From: Neisseriaceae bacterium | Lineage (GTDB): Bacteria; Pseudomonadota; Gammaproteobacteria; Burkholderiales; UBA11063 | Reading direction: 5' to 3' | DNA: 16,961 nt | Assembly (NCBI GenBank): GCA_027371515.1 | Contig: DAHXMX010000007.1 | Location: forward strand, 1 to 16,961 | Shown here: positions 6,933-14,283 of the stretch, one piece after another | Layout of the letters: every line of letters begins with the position of its first letter | Position numbering within the stretch: the stretch's first letter is position 1 | The notes under the pieces: generated by a model | What the model saw: only the letters and a program-made list of their open reading frames with translations | Told to the model about the DNA's origin: nothing | Databases searched by the model: none | Made by a program: the position numbers and the translations under genes

Positions 6933-7802
6933 ATGCAGATTATTTTAATTAGTGGTTTTGCTGGGGCTGGTAAATCAACGGCATTAAAAATACTTGAAGA
7001 TAATGGTTATTATTGTATTGATAATTTACCACCACCATTATTAATACCTTTAATTGAAACATATGGTATAGCATCGCCGATGCAAAAAATAGCTATTAGT
7101 GTAGATACTCGTTCACGCTCTTTACTTAGACAATTACCACATGCAATTCAAAAACTAAATGAATTAAAGATTGAAAATAAAATAATCTTCCTTGAAGCAC
7201 AACATAATATTTTAATTAAACGCTATTCTGAAACAAGGCGTAAGCATCCATTATCGGATGGTAAAAAAACTATCAATGATTGTATCATTGAAGAACAAGA
7301 ATTATTATATCCTATTGGTAATATAGCACACCGTATAGATACTAGTGATTTAAGTGCTAATGAGCTGCGTAGACTGATTAAACAAATCGTTGATGCTAAT
7401 TCTTCACCACTACATATCGTGCTACAATCATTCGGATTTAAATACGGCTTACCTATTGATTCAGATTTTATATTTGATGTCAGATGTTTACCTAATCCAT
7501 TTTATAATTCAGAAATTCGTGAATTTACTGGTTTAGATGAGCCTATTATTAATTTTTTAGCTAAACAGCCACTGGTAAATAAAATGATTGATGATATATA
7601 CAATATGGTATCACCTTGGCTAAATGAATTTAGCCAAGACAATCGTCATTTTGTAACCATTTCTATTGGTTGTACTGGCGGTAAACATCGTTCGGTATAT
7701 ATCGCAGAACAATTAACAAATCTTCTTACAAAATATGGATATAAAACCATGGTACGACATCGTCAAATACATAAAGATAATAAAATTAACAATCAACTGT
7801 GA
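6933..7802 (+). CDS. rapZ: RapZ (YvcJ-type) nucleotide- and RNA-binding regulator
   Basis: In E. coli, RapZ senses glucosamine-6-phosphate and presents the sRNA GlmZ to RNase E, tuning amino-sugar synthesis for the envelope. Seen over 289 aa: Walker A GFAGAGKS (8-15), CIDNLPPPLL (28-37), VDTRSRSLL (57-65), and the C-terminal domain FDVRCLPNPFY (181-191), TGLDEPI and GCTGGKHRSVY (246-256). T248, G249 and R253 of the reported ligand pocket are kept, but the position of His190 is Phe. The basic RNA-binding tail is only partly conserved (VRHRQIHKDNK). The ATG has GAGGTGA (6920-6926) at ideal spacing and starts 1 nt after the hprK stop, so it is probably co-translated. The hprK-rapZ pairing is common in betaproteobacteria. 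rne lies in the same window, but no GlmZ or GlmY RNA was found. Confidence 0.95.
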   Translation: MQIILISGFAGAGKSTALKILEDNGYYCIDNLPPPLLIPLIETYGIASPMQKIAISVDTRSRSLLRQLPHAIQKLNELKIENKIIFLEAQHNILIKRYSETRRKHPLSDGKKTINDCIIEEQELLYPIGNIAHRIDTSDLSANELRRLIKQIVDANSSPLHIVLQSFGFKYGLPIDSDFIFDVRCLPNPFYNSEIREFTGLDEPIINFLAKQPLVNKMIDDIYNMVSPWLNEFSQDNRHFVTISIGCTGGKHRSVYIAEQLTNLLTKYGYKTMVRHRQIHKDNKINNQL

Positions 7803-7850
7803 ACTATATCCAAAAATATCGTAAACTGTTGAATTATTTGTTTTCATTTA

Positions 7851-7859
7851 TGATAAAAT
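7851..7859 (+). promoter_or_regulatory. Extended -10 promoter upstream of pgk
   Basis: TGATAAAAT gives a TGn-extended -10 (TAAAAT at 7854-7859). TTGAAT at 7829-7834 would be a -35 only at a long 19-nt spacing. It lies 47 bp before the pgk ATG. No terminator was seen after rapZ, so pgk may also receive read-through. Confidence 0.45.
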
Positions 7860-7905
7860 ACAAGTTTATTTACAAACCTATTATTTTTAATAAAAGCACA
7901 AAGAT

Positions 7906-9072
7906 ATGAAATTTAAAACAATCGATCAGTTAGAACTTAAAAACAAAACCGTATTTATTCGTACTGATATGAATGTACCTATCAGAAATGGAGAAATCAC
8001 CGATACAACACGAATTAAAGCATCATTAGCTACTATTGAATATGCATTACAAAATGGTGCCAATGTTATTGTAGCTACTCATTTAGGTAGACCAACAGAA
8101 GGTATCGTAAATCAAAAAGATGATGTAACTATTATTGCTAAATGTCTATCTGAGTTTCTTAATCAAGAAGTACCAGTACATAATGATTTAAATATCAAAC
8201 CAGATTTTAGTAAATCAAAACTAATAATGTTACAAAATGTTAGATGTAATATTGGTGAAAAGAAAAATCTAGCTGAATTAGGTAAAAAATATGCTAGTCT
8301 TTGCGATATCTTTGTGCATGATGCATTTGCAACTGCTCATCGTAGTGAAGCATCTACAGATAGCATTGGTTACCACGTAAGCACAGTATGCGCTGGATTA
8401 CTTATGGCAAATGAATTAAAAGCTCTCAGCAATGCAACTCAAAACCCTAAACAGCCAGTTGTTGCAATTGTTGCAGGATCTAAAGTATCCACAAAGTTAA
8501 CTATTTTAGAGCATTTAGCTAAACAAGTTGACTGTCTAATTGTGGGCGGCGGTATTTTAAATACATTTTTATTAGCCAGTGGTAAATCTGTCGGAAAATC
8601 ATTAGTTGAAGAAGAGTTAATTTCAGCTGCAAATAAAATAATTACTCAAATGGCAAAACATAATAAATCAGTACCTTTACCTAAAGATGTAATAACAGCA
8701 ACTAAATTAGACAAAGATGCTCAAGTTCAAACTAAAAATATTGAAGATATTCAAGATAATGATATGATATTAGATATCGGAGATAAATTTTCAAATGAAT
8801 TAGACGCCATTATTCAATCAGCAGGTACTATTATTTGGAATGGACCTATTGGAGTATTTGAATTCGATCAATTTGCTAATGGAACTCGTAAACTAGCTCA
8901 AAGTATTGCACAAAGTAGCGCATATAGTCTAGCCGGTGGTGGTGATACTATAGCAGCTTTAAACAAATTTAATCTTTTTGATAAAATTAGCTACGTATCA
9001 ACTGCAGGAGGGGCACTACTTGAATATCTTGAAGGTCGAGAATTACCTGCAATTAAACTATTAACAAAATAG
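7906..9072 (+). CDS. pgk: Phosphoglycerate kinase
   Basis: Pgk transfers the acyl phosphate of 1,3-bisphosphoglycerate to ADP in glycolysis and runs in reverse in gluconeogenesis. Seen over 388 aa: substrate-binding VFIRTDMNVPI (16-26, with D21 and N23), ATHLGRPTEG (57-66), CDIFVHDAFATAHRSEAST, then the nucleotide side VAGSKVSTKL, VGGGILNTFLLASGKSVGKSL, WNGPIGVFEF, and AGGGDTIAAL near the C-terminus. Length matches E. coli (387 aa). The usual A/V-DLNVP is TDMNVP here, a mild change. The sequence resembles proteobacterial enzymes throughout. The ribosome binding site is weak (AAAG). It probably heads a run of genes (asnS, two lipoproteins, engB) with short gaps and no internal terminator. Confidence 0.97.
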   Translation: MKFKTIDQLELKNKTVFIRTDMNVPIRNGEITDTTRIKASLATIEYALQNGANVIVATHLGRPTEGIVNQKDDVTIIAKCLSEFLNQEVPVHNDLNIKPDFSKSKLIMLQNVRCNIGEKKNLAELGKKYASLCDIFVHDAFATAHRSEASTDSIGYHVSTVCAGLLMANELKALSNATQNPKQPVVAIVAGSKVSTKLTILEHLAKQVDCLIVGGGILNTFLLASGKSVGKSLVEEELISAANKIITQMAKHNKSVPLPKDVITATKLDKDAQVQTKNIEDIQDNDMILDIGDKFSNELDAIIQSAGTIIWNGPIGVFEFDQFANGTRKLAQSIAQSSAYSLAGGGDTIAALNKFNLFDKISYVSTAGGALLEYLEGRELPAIKLLTK

Positions 9073-9082
9073 GATATTTAAA

Positions 9083-9664
9083 ATGTTAAGTTTTACAGTA
9101 AAACAATTATTAAATAAAACAGCTCCAATTGATTCAATAATACAAGTTAAAGGTTGGGTAAGAAGTAAGCGTGATTCAAAAGCAGGAATTTCATTTATTA
9201 ATCTTAGTGATGGCTCAACTTTTGGTACAGTTCAAATCATTGCTGAAAATAAACTCAGTAATTATGAAAATGAAATTTTACGCTTAACTAAAGACTGTTC
9301 ATTAATTGTTGAAGGAAAAGTTGTTCAATCATTAGGTGTTGGGCAAGAAGTTGAGATTTTAGCAAACAAAATCGAGGTATTGGGTTTTGTTGATAATCCG
9401 GATACATATCCAGTATCGCCTAAGCGACATACGGTTGAATTCTTACGCGAAGTTGCTCATTTACGCCCACGCACTAATTTGATTCAAGCTATTACTCGCG
9501 TACGTAATACCGCATCTTTTGCGATACATCAATACTTACAACAAAACGGCTTTTATTGGATACATACTCCACTTATCACAACAGCGGATGCCGAAGGTGC
9601 TGGTGAATTATTTAGAGTAACCACACTAGATTTTAATCATTTGCCGCGTGATAATAATAATTAA
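9083..9664 (+). CDS. asnS: Asparaginyl-tRNA synthetase, N-terminal part (frameshifted gene)
   Basis: AsnRS attaches asparagine to tRNA-Asn. This frame encodes the OB-fold anticodon-binding domain (about 15-105; VKGWVRSKRDSKAGISFINLSDGS), the linker PVSPKRHTVEFLREVAHLRPRT, and class II motif 1 (RVRNTASFAIHQYL...WIHTPLI), ending with EGAGELFRVTTLDFNHLPRDNNN and a TAA at 9662. Homologues continue without a break from LPR through about ten residues to DFFGKE, which is found in the +1 frame immediately downstream. Skipping one base gives a single 466-aa protein, the same length as E. coli AsnRS. The ATG has AGGA (9071-9074) overlapping the pgk stop. Alone, this 193-aa part lacks motifs 2 and 3 and cannot be catalytic. 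Confidence 0.9.
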   Translation: MLSFTVKQLLNKTAPIDSIIQVKGWVRSKRDSKAGISFINLSDGSTFGTVQIIAENKLSNYENEILRLTKDCSLIVEGKVVQSLGVGQEVEILANKIEVLGFVDNPDTYPVSPKRHTVEFLREVAHLRPRTNLIQAITRVRNTASFAIHQYLQQNGFYWIHTPLITTADAEGAGELFRVTTLDFNHLPRDNNN

Positions 9665-10484
9665 ATTGAGTATAAGCACAGATTTTTTTGGCAAAGAAGC
9701 ATTTTTAACTGTATCAGGACAGTTAAATGTTGAAAGTTATTGTTTAAGTATGTCAAAAGTATATACTTTTGGTCCAACATTTCGTGCAGAAAACTCGAAT
9801 ACAACACGCCACTTAGCAGAATTTTGGATGGTAGAACCTGAAATTGCATTTGCAAATTTAATGGATGATGCTGAGCTTGCACAAAATCTGCTTAAATACG
9901 TATTTCAAACCGTATTAGATAGCAATGCTGATGATATGCAATTCTTTGCCGAGTTTGTTAACAAAGACGTAATTACTCGTTTAGAAAGTTTAGTGCAAAG
10001 TGATTTTGAAATGATTACTTACACTGATGCAATTAACTATCTACTAAAATCAAATAAAAAATTTGAAAATCAAGTAAAATGGGGTATTGATTTAGCATCT
10101 GAACACGAAAGATGGATCTGTGAAGAAAAAATAGGTAGGCCAACAATTGTAACAAACTATCCTAAAGATATTAAAGCATTCTATATGCGGCAAAACGAAG
10201 ACGGCAAAACAGTTGCTGCAATGGATATATTAGCTCCTGGGGTTGGAGAAATAGTTGGCGGCTCACAGCGTGAAGAGCGTTATGATGTTTTAGTTAATCG
10301 AATGAAAGAAATTGGTATTTCTCAAGACATTTTATATTGGTATTTAGATTTACGTCGCTTTGGGAGTGTTCCTCATGCAGGATTTGGAGTTGGCTTAGAG
10401 CGTGTGGTAAGCTATATTACAGGGGTACAAAATGTACGGGAGATAATTCCATTTCCAAGAACAAGTAAAAATGCAAATTTTTAA
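9648..10484 (+). CDS. asnS: Asparaginyl-tRNA synthetase, C-terminal catalytic part (frameshifted gene)
   Basis: This frame carries most of the class II catalytic core. It has DFFGKEAFLTVSGQLNVESY, motif 2 in TFGPTFRAENSNTTRHLAEFW (FRAE, ATP and adenylate binding), the glycine-rich region LAPGVGEIVGGSQREERY, motif 3 in GFGVGLERVV, and the usual end EIIPFPRTSKNANF. All key residues are intact with no sign of decay. The frame opens at GTG 9648 inside the upstream part, but no ribosome binding site is present there, and its first eight or so codons are out-of-frame reading of the Asn run. Independent initiation looks unlikely. The next gene starts 26 bp after the stop with no terminator between. 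Confidence 0.88.
   Translation: MIIIIKLSISTDFFGKEAFLTVSGQLNVESYCLSMSKVYTFGPTFRAENSNTTRHLAEFWMVEPEIAFANLMDDAELAQNLLKYVFQTVLDSNADDMQFFAEFVNKDVITRLESLVQSDFEMITYTDAINYLLKSNKKFENQVKWGIDLASEHERWICEEKIGRPTIVTNYPKDIKAFYMRQNEDGKTVAAMDILAPGVGEIVGGSQREERYDVLVNRMKEIGISQDILYWYLDLRRFGSVPHAGFGVGLERVVSYITGVQNVREIIPFPRTSKNANF
9650..9666 (+). other. +1 frameshift site in asnS at a run of Asn codons
   Basis: The zero frame reads GAT AAT AAT AAT TAA. Omitting T9662 turns this into GAT AAT AAT AAT AAA TTG and joins the two asnS halves at exactly the family spacing. The stretch contains no homopolymer longer than three bases, so it is not an obvious homopolymer sequencing error. The arrangement (sense codon, then stop, with a skipped U) has the geometry of the prfB frameshift, but it lacks the upstream Shine-Dalgarno-like stimulator and the weak UGAC stop context of prfB. 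Confidence 0.8.
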
Positions 10485-10509
10485 CAACAAATCAAACTAG
10501 GTATGATTT

Positions 10510-12189
10510 ATGAATTTAACAAAGTATCTATTAGCCTTAAGTTTTAGTATTACTTTAATCGGTTGCTCAAATACACCTAATAATATCAATATGACTGTCA
10601 CGGATGGAGTATGTGTTCAGCCAAGCCAATATGCCACAACAGCTCTAGCGGCTAAGGCTATCGCCGCATACCCACAAATACAATCAAATCCTACAACCGC
10701 AGCACCATATTGTGCATCTATTACACTGAGTAATACAAATAGTGGCTATAATGCTAATACAGTACAAATTAATTCAGGCGGTTTTACAATATCATACAAT
10801 GTTGGCAATCAATCATTTAATGCTACATTATATGACCCAGTAGCTGCTGGCTTAAATATTGGCGGCCAAACACAACAGATTGGAAACATTGTAATATTTG
10901 ATCCTAAAAACTGTGTAACTACTCAAGGTATAAATGTACAATACTTAAATACTAATGGAGGTAAATGTACATTTTACTTACAATTAATGAATGAAGCACT
11001 TCCAGTTGGAGTATACCAAACCACTATGACTTATAATTACACTAATGGTAACTTAAATTACTCAATTACTAATAATATTAATCAACGTACTTATTTATAT
11101 GCAGGTGCTAGTAACGGAATTTATTTTTTAGCTAATAACATAATTAACGCGTCACAAAATACAGCTAACCAAGCAAGTTGGAGCACAGGGTTGCCAGGTA
11201 CACCATTAACTTCAGTGTCATTTATTACCCAATCACCATTATATGGCTACATTTACTTCACTACAGGTAATAGCGTATATTTATTTAATGGTATTTCAGC
11301 TGTACAAATAGGTCAAAACCTACCAGCTCCGGCAATTTCTATTGCTTTTGATAATCAATTAAATCCATATGTGGCAACCACTAATGGTATCTATGTATAT
11401 CAAGAAAGTAACGGATGGATTCAAATGGTTGATACATTCAATAATGCTAACTCTAATTTGATTGGATTAAACGGTATTGAATCAATAGGTAATCCAAATG
11501 TTTTATATGCATATAATGAAAGTCAAATGTACACATGTAATAATATTAATCTAACCACTCATACTATGAACTGCTCACAACAGCTTAGTCAAACAGCAAA
11601 TCCAAGTACATTTTTTCCTAATGCAACAGCTATTGATGCAACAAGTGGTTCAATATATGCCGGTGCTTATTTTGCATTTAATAATCAATATTCTGTTGGA
11701 TTTTTACCAACTACACAATGGACAATACCACCATATACAGTCAATCCACCGATATTAGAAAGTTCATCACCTAATTATATTGGTGGGCTTATTTGGGTTC
11801 CAAGTAATACCTCAGGTGGCTCAAATACATTGTATTTCGGGTTATATAACGCCAGTAGCACTATAGCACAAAATGAAAGCGCTGTATACTCATGTTCAAC
11901 AGCTACATATTCATGTAATCCATTACTTAGTTCATCTGGTAATAACATCGTCGGTAATGTACGCGCAGTTGCTAATGATGGTTTGGGTAATATTTACGTA
12001 GCTGGGCTACAACTTAATTCAAATGATTTTGAAAGCTATACAAATAACGCATTGGGTGGCTTCTTGATCACTAATCAAACCACTATAAATCAAGGTGGCA
12101 AAAACAATTGGGTACCAATAATTAACGGCAGTATTACAACTGCACCTATTAACACACTAATAGTATCTTCAATGTTAACTTCTTACTAA
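10510..12189 (+). CDS. Large lipoprotein with Cys-paired N-domain and probable beta-propeller (paralogue 1)
   Basis: Not a recognised family. Seen over 559 aa: a lipoprotein signal peptide with lipobox LIGC (C19, followed by Ser). An N-terminal domain (about 30-185) has four cysteines C35, C68, C135 and C153, the last in the sequence KCTFYLQL. A C-terminal half (about 190-559) has repeated short beta motifs such as SNGIYFL, GNSVYLFNG, TNGIYVY, SGSIYAGAY and LGNIYVAG, as expected of a propeller. Two Cys pairs, MYTC...NC and VYSCSTATYSC, look like staples across a hairpin. It is rich in Asn, Thr, Ser and Tyr, as many envelope proteins are. AGG at 10499-10501 precedes the ATG. It lies in the asnS-engB gene run and is followed 10 bp later by a paralogue. 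An outer-membrane or surface location is inferred; the function is unknown. Confidence 0.8.
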   Translation: MNLTKYLLALSFSITLIGCSNTPNNINMTVTDGVCVQPSQYATTALAAKAIAAYPQIQSNPTTAAPYCASITLSNTNSGYNANTVQINSGGFTISYNVGNQSFNATLYDPVAAGLNIGGQTQQIGNIVIFDPKNCVTTQGINVQYLNTNGGKCTFYLQLMNEALPVGVYQTTMTYNYTNGNLNYSITNNINQRTYLYAGASNGIYFLANNIINASQNTANQASWSTGLPGTPLTSVSFITQSPLYGYIYFTTGNSVYLFNGISAVQIGQNLPAPAISIAFDNQLNPYVATTNGIYVYQESNGWIQMVDTFNNANSNLIGLNGIESIGNPNVLYAYNESQMYTCNNINLTTHTMNCSQQLSQTANPSTFFPNATAIDATSGSIYAGAYFAFNNQYSVGFLPTTQWTIPPYTVNPPILESSSPNYIGGLIWVPSNTSGGSNTLYFGLYNASSTIAQNESAVYSCSTATYSCNPLLSSSGNNIVGNVRAVANDGLGNIYVAGLQLNSNDFESYTNNALGGFLITNQTTINQGGKNNWVPIINGSITTAPINTLIVSSMLTSY

Positions 12190-12199
12190 AGAAATTAAA

Positions 12200-13666
12200 A
12201 TGATTAAAAAAATAGCTTTTTGTGTAATTATTAATACATTTCTTATTGGATGTGGGATTAATAATAATATAACCACAACGGTTAATAATGGATATTGTCC
12301 ATGGACTGAAAGCTTTAATATTAGTAATGGTGGCAATCCATATTGTGTAGAAGTAGAGTTAACTAATAATGGTGGCGGACAAAACTTTATTACCAGTACT
12401 AATTATAAAATTAATAATTTAATAATTTCGGTTACTGGAGCTAGTAATATATTAACTCCAACCAATAACGCCTCAATGGATCCAAATGGTTGCAGCGGAT
12501 CTAATATCAATCCAGGCGCAAGTTGCACTTTTTATCTAAAAATTGGAAATGAATCATATGCCGTTAATAGTTTTGAAAGTATTACAGTAAATATCAACTA
12601 TACTATTAACAACAGTTTATTTGGTGAAAGTAGTGCCAATAAATATTTTAATAGTAGCTTTAATTTATTCCAATATACTAGTATATACTTAGTTCAACAA
12701 AATGGGTTTCTATGGATTCATAATACTGCGGGTGATAGTTATGGTTGGGCAGAATCAGCTGATATTGTAAATAACCTTGCAGTAGATACCAATTCTTTTG
12801 GAATATTATATTTTGGTGGTAATGTTGGTATATACCCATTTGCACCAACTAATTATACTAGCGGAAAATCAATTACTAATAATGGCTCTATGACTGGCGG
12901 TACAAATAATATATATACTTCTTCAGGCAATTTATATGCTACAGGATTAACTGGGTCTACTGGATTATGGAGCTATTCTCTTGGTAAACAAACATGGAAC
13001 TCAAATTCAACTATAAATAGTTTAACCCAACCAACAAATACAAACGCTAACACATTATCTACCTCAGGAAACCCTTACTTTGCAATAGGCGGTCAAGTAT
13101 TTGCCTGTCCAAACAATACATCAACTAGTAATAGCTGCCAAGTAGAAGGTAATCCAATACAAGGTGTAACCATAACACGTTTAGCATTTAATACTTCAAC
13201 TGGTGCGCCATATACAGGACTATATGCAGGTACAAATAGTGGTTTATACATCGAATCTGGTGTAACACCAAGTGGTTCAGCTTCTTGGAGTAAGATTACT
13301 ACAAATATCAGCAACACAGTTAATGTTACATCCATGGTAAGTAATAAGGGTGAATTATTTATTGGTGATAGTAATGGTAATATTTGGTTAATTGAAAATA
13401 CAAGTCCAACAACGCCGGTTTTATTTGCCAGCATTGCTGGTAATCAAGCAATCACGAATATGGTTATTGATGTGCCGGGTAATACATTATACTTTACTAA
13501 AGGAAGTAGTGCGCTGCTATCATGTTCATTAAGTCAAACTAACTGTTTAGCACCAACCGCAATTACAACTATATTGCCTTCATTAATAACAAACAGCCCA
13601 CCGGTTGGATTGGCAATTGGTTCAGTCTTAACTGAATCTGTAGTTCCTTTTTATGGCACAATATGA
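12200..13666 (+). CDS. Large lipoprotein with Cys-paired N-domain and probable beta-propeller (paralogue 2)
   Basis: A 488-aa relative of the preceding gene, of unknown function. The signal peptide ends in the same lipobox LIGC (C18). The following Gly-Ile-Asn lacks an Asp retention signal, so outer-membrane sorting is likely in a gammaproteobacterial-type Lol system. The N-domain keeps the four-cysteine plan (C33, C49 in NPYC, C98 in DPNGC, C109 in CTFYLKIGNES) at similar order and spacing. The C-terminal half repeats SIYLVQQNGFLWIH, ILYFGGNVGIYPF, LYAGTNSGLYIESG and LFIGDSNGNIWLIEN, again propeller-like. Cys staples recur as VFACPNNTSTSNSC and LLSCSLSQTNC. Overall identity to its neighbour looks modest, suggesting an old duplication. 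The ribosome binding site is weak (AAAGAAAT). Its TGA overlaps the engB ATG (ATGA), so it is probably translationally coupled to engB. Confidence 0.8.
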   Translation: MIKKIAFCVIINTFLIGCGINNNITTTVNNGYCPWTESFNISNGGNPYCVEVELTNNGGGQNFITSTNYKINNLIISVTGASNILTPTNNASMDPNGCSGSNINPGASCTFYLKIGNESYAVNSFESITVNINYTINNSLFGESSANKYFNSSFNLFQYTSIYLVQQNGFLWIHNTAGDSYGWAESADIVNNLAVDTNSFGILYFGGNVGIYPFAPTNYTSGKSITNNGSMTGGTNNIYTSSGNLYATGLTGSTGLWSYSLGKQTWNSNSTINSLTQPTNTNANTLSTSGNPYFAIGGQVFACPNNTSTSNSCQVEGNPIQGVTITRLAFNTSTGAPYTGLYAGTNSGLYIESGVTPSGSASWSKITTNISNTVNVTSMVSNKGELFIGDSNGNIWLIENTSPTTPVLFASIAGNQAITNMVIDVPGNTLYFTKGSSALLSCSLSQTNCLAPTAITTILPSLITNSPPVGLAIGSVLTESVVPFYGTI

Positions 13667-14283
13667 AACAATATAACTACAAGCAGGCTAAATTTTTTAC
13701 CACTGTAAATGATTTAGCTTCTTTACCTACTGACTTTAAATTAGAAATAGCTATTTGTGGACGTTCAAATGCGGGCAAATCAACATTATTAAATACATTA
13801 TGCAATCAAGTGCGTCTGGCATTTACATCAAAAACCCCAGGTCGTACTCAACACATTAATTATTTTGATATTAATGATGCTTATTTAGTAGATCTACCAG
13901 GATATGGCTATGCAAAAGTTCCACCAAATGTTAAAAAACACTGGGAGCAATTACTTGGTAAATATCTTACTACCAGAAAGCAATTAATTGGATTAATATT
14001 GATCATGGATTCAAGACATCCACTCAAAGAATTAGATTTGCTAATGCTTGATTTTTTTAGCCAAACCAATAAACCGATTCATATTGTTTTATCAAAATCG
14101 GATAAATTAAACAACCAAGAAAAAAGCAACATTTTAAAACATGTCAATACCGCTTTAACAGAAAAAGAATATATCCATACTACAGTGCAGTTATTTTCAG
14201 CATTAAAACGCCAAGGAATAAATGAACTAGAAACAGTATTAGATAAATGGCTTAATTCGCATTTACCAATAAGCCTGGATTAA
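13663..14283 (+). CDS. engB: Ribosome biogenesis GTPase EngB (YihA/YsxC)
   Basis: EngB is a TRAFAC-class GTPase needed for 50S subunit maturation. Seen over 206 aa: G1 GRSNAGKST (33-41), G2 Thr58 in KTPGRTQ, G3 DLPG (77-80) followed by YGYAKVPP, G4 as SKSD (144-147) where most G proteins have T/NKxD, and a G5-like FSALKRQG. The start overlaps the previous lipoprotein stop by 4 bp (ATGA), and no good ribosome binding site of its own is seen, so coupled translation is likely. Its 3' end overlaps the converging envC-like gene by 32 bp without a terminator. Confidence 0.96.
   Translation: MKQYNYKQAKFFTTVNDLASLPTDFKLEIAICGRSNAGKSTLLNTLCNQVRLAFTSKTPGRTQHINYFDINDAYLVDLPGYGYAKVPPNVKKHWEQLLGKYLTTRKQLIGLILIMDSRHPLKELDLLMLDFFSQTNKPIHIVLSKSDKLNNQEKSNILKHVNTALTEKEYIHTTVQLFSALKRQGINELETVLDKWLNSHLPISLD

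Noticed and set aside
9683..9689. Run of seven T as the cause of the asnS frameshift
   Set aside because: The zero-frame stop at 9662-9664 comes before this run, so an indel here alone could not restore a continuous reading frame. The shift must occur at or before 9662.
9661..9882. Minus-strand open frame of 73 codons over asnS
   Set aside because: It is antisense to conserved catalytic sequence, has no recognisable product, and is explained as a shadow.
9648..10484. asnS as a genuine two-gene split enzyme with the second part starting at GTG 9648
   Set aside because: No ribosome binding site precedes this GTG, the first codons are the Asn repeat read out of frame, and skipping one base gives exactly the family length. 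A single frameshifted gene is simpler.
13093..13434. 113-codon minus-strand open frame within lipoprotein 2
   Set aside because: A shadow of the Asn/Thr/Ser-rich lipoprotein; no supporting start signal, and the plus-strand frame has a signal peptide and a paralogue.
10510..13666. Lipoprotein pair as a recently acquired mobile island
   Set aside because: No integrase, transposase, flanking repeats or obvious change in base composition is seen, and the genes are tightly spaced or overlapping with their neighbours.
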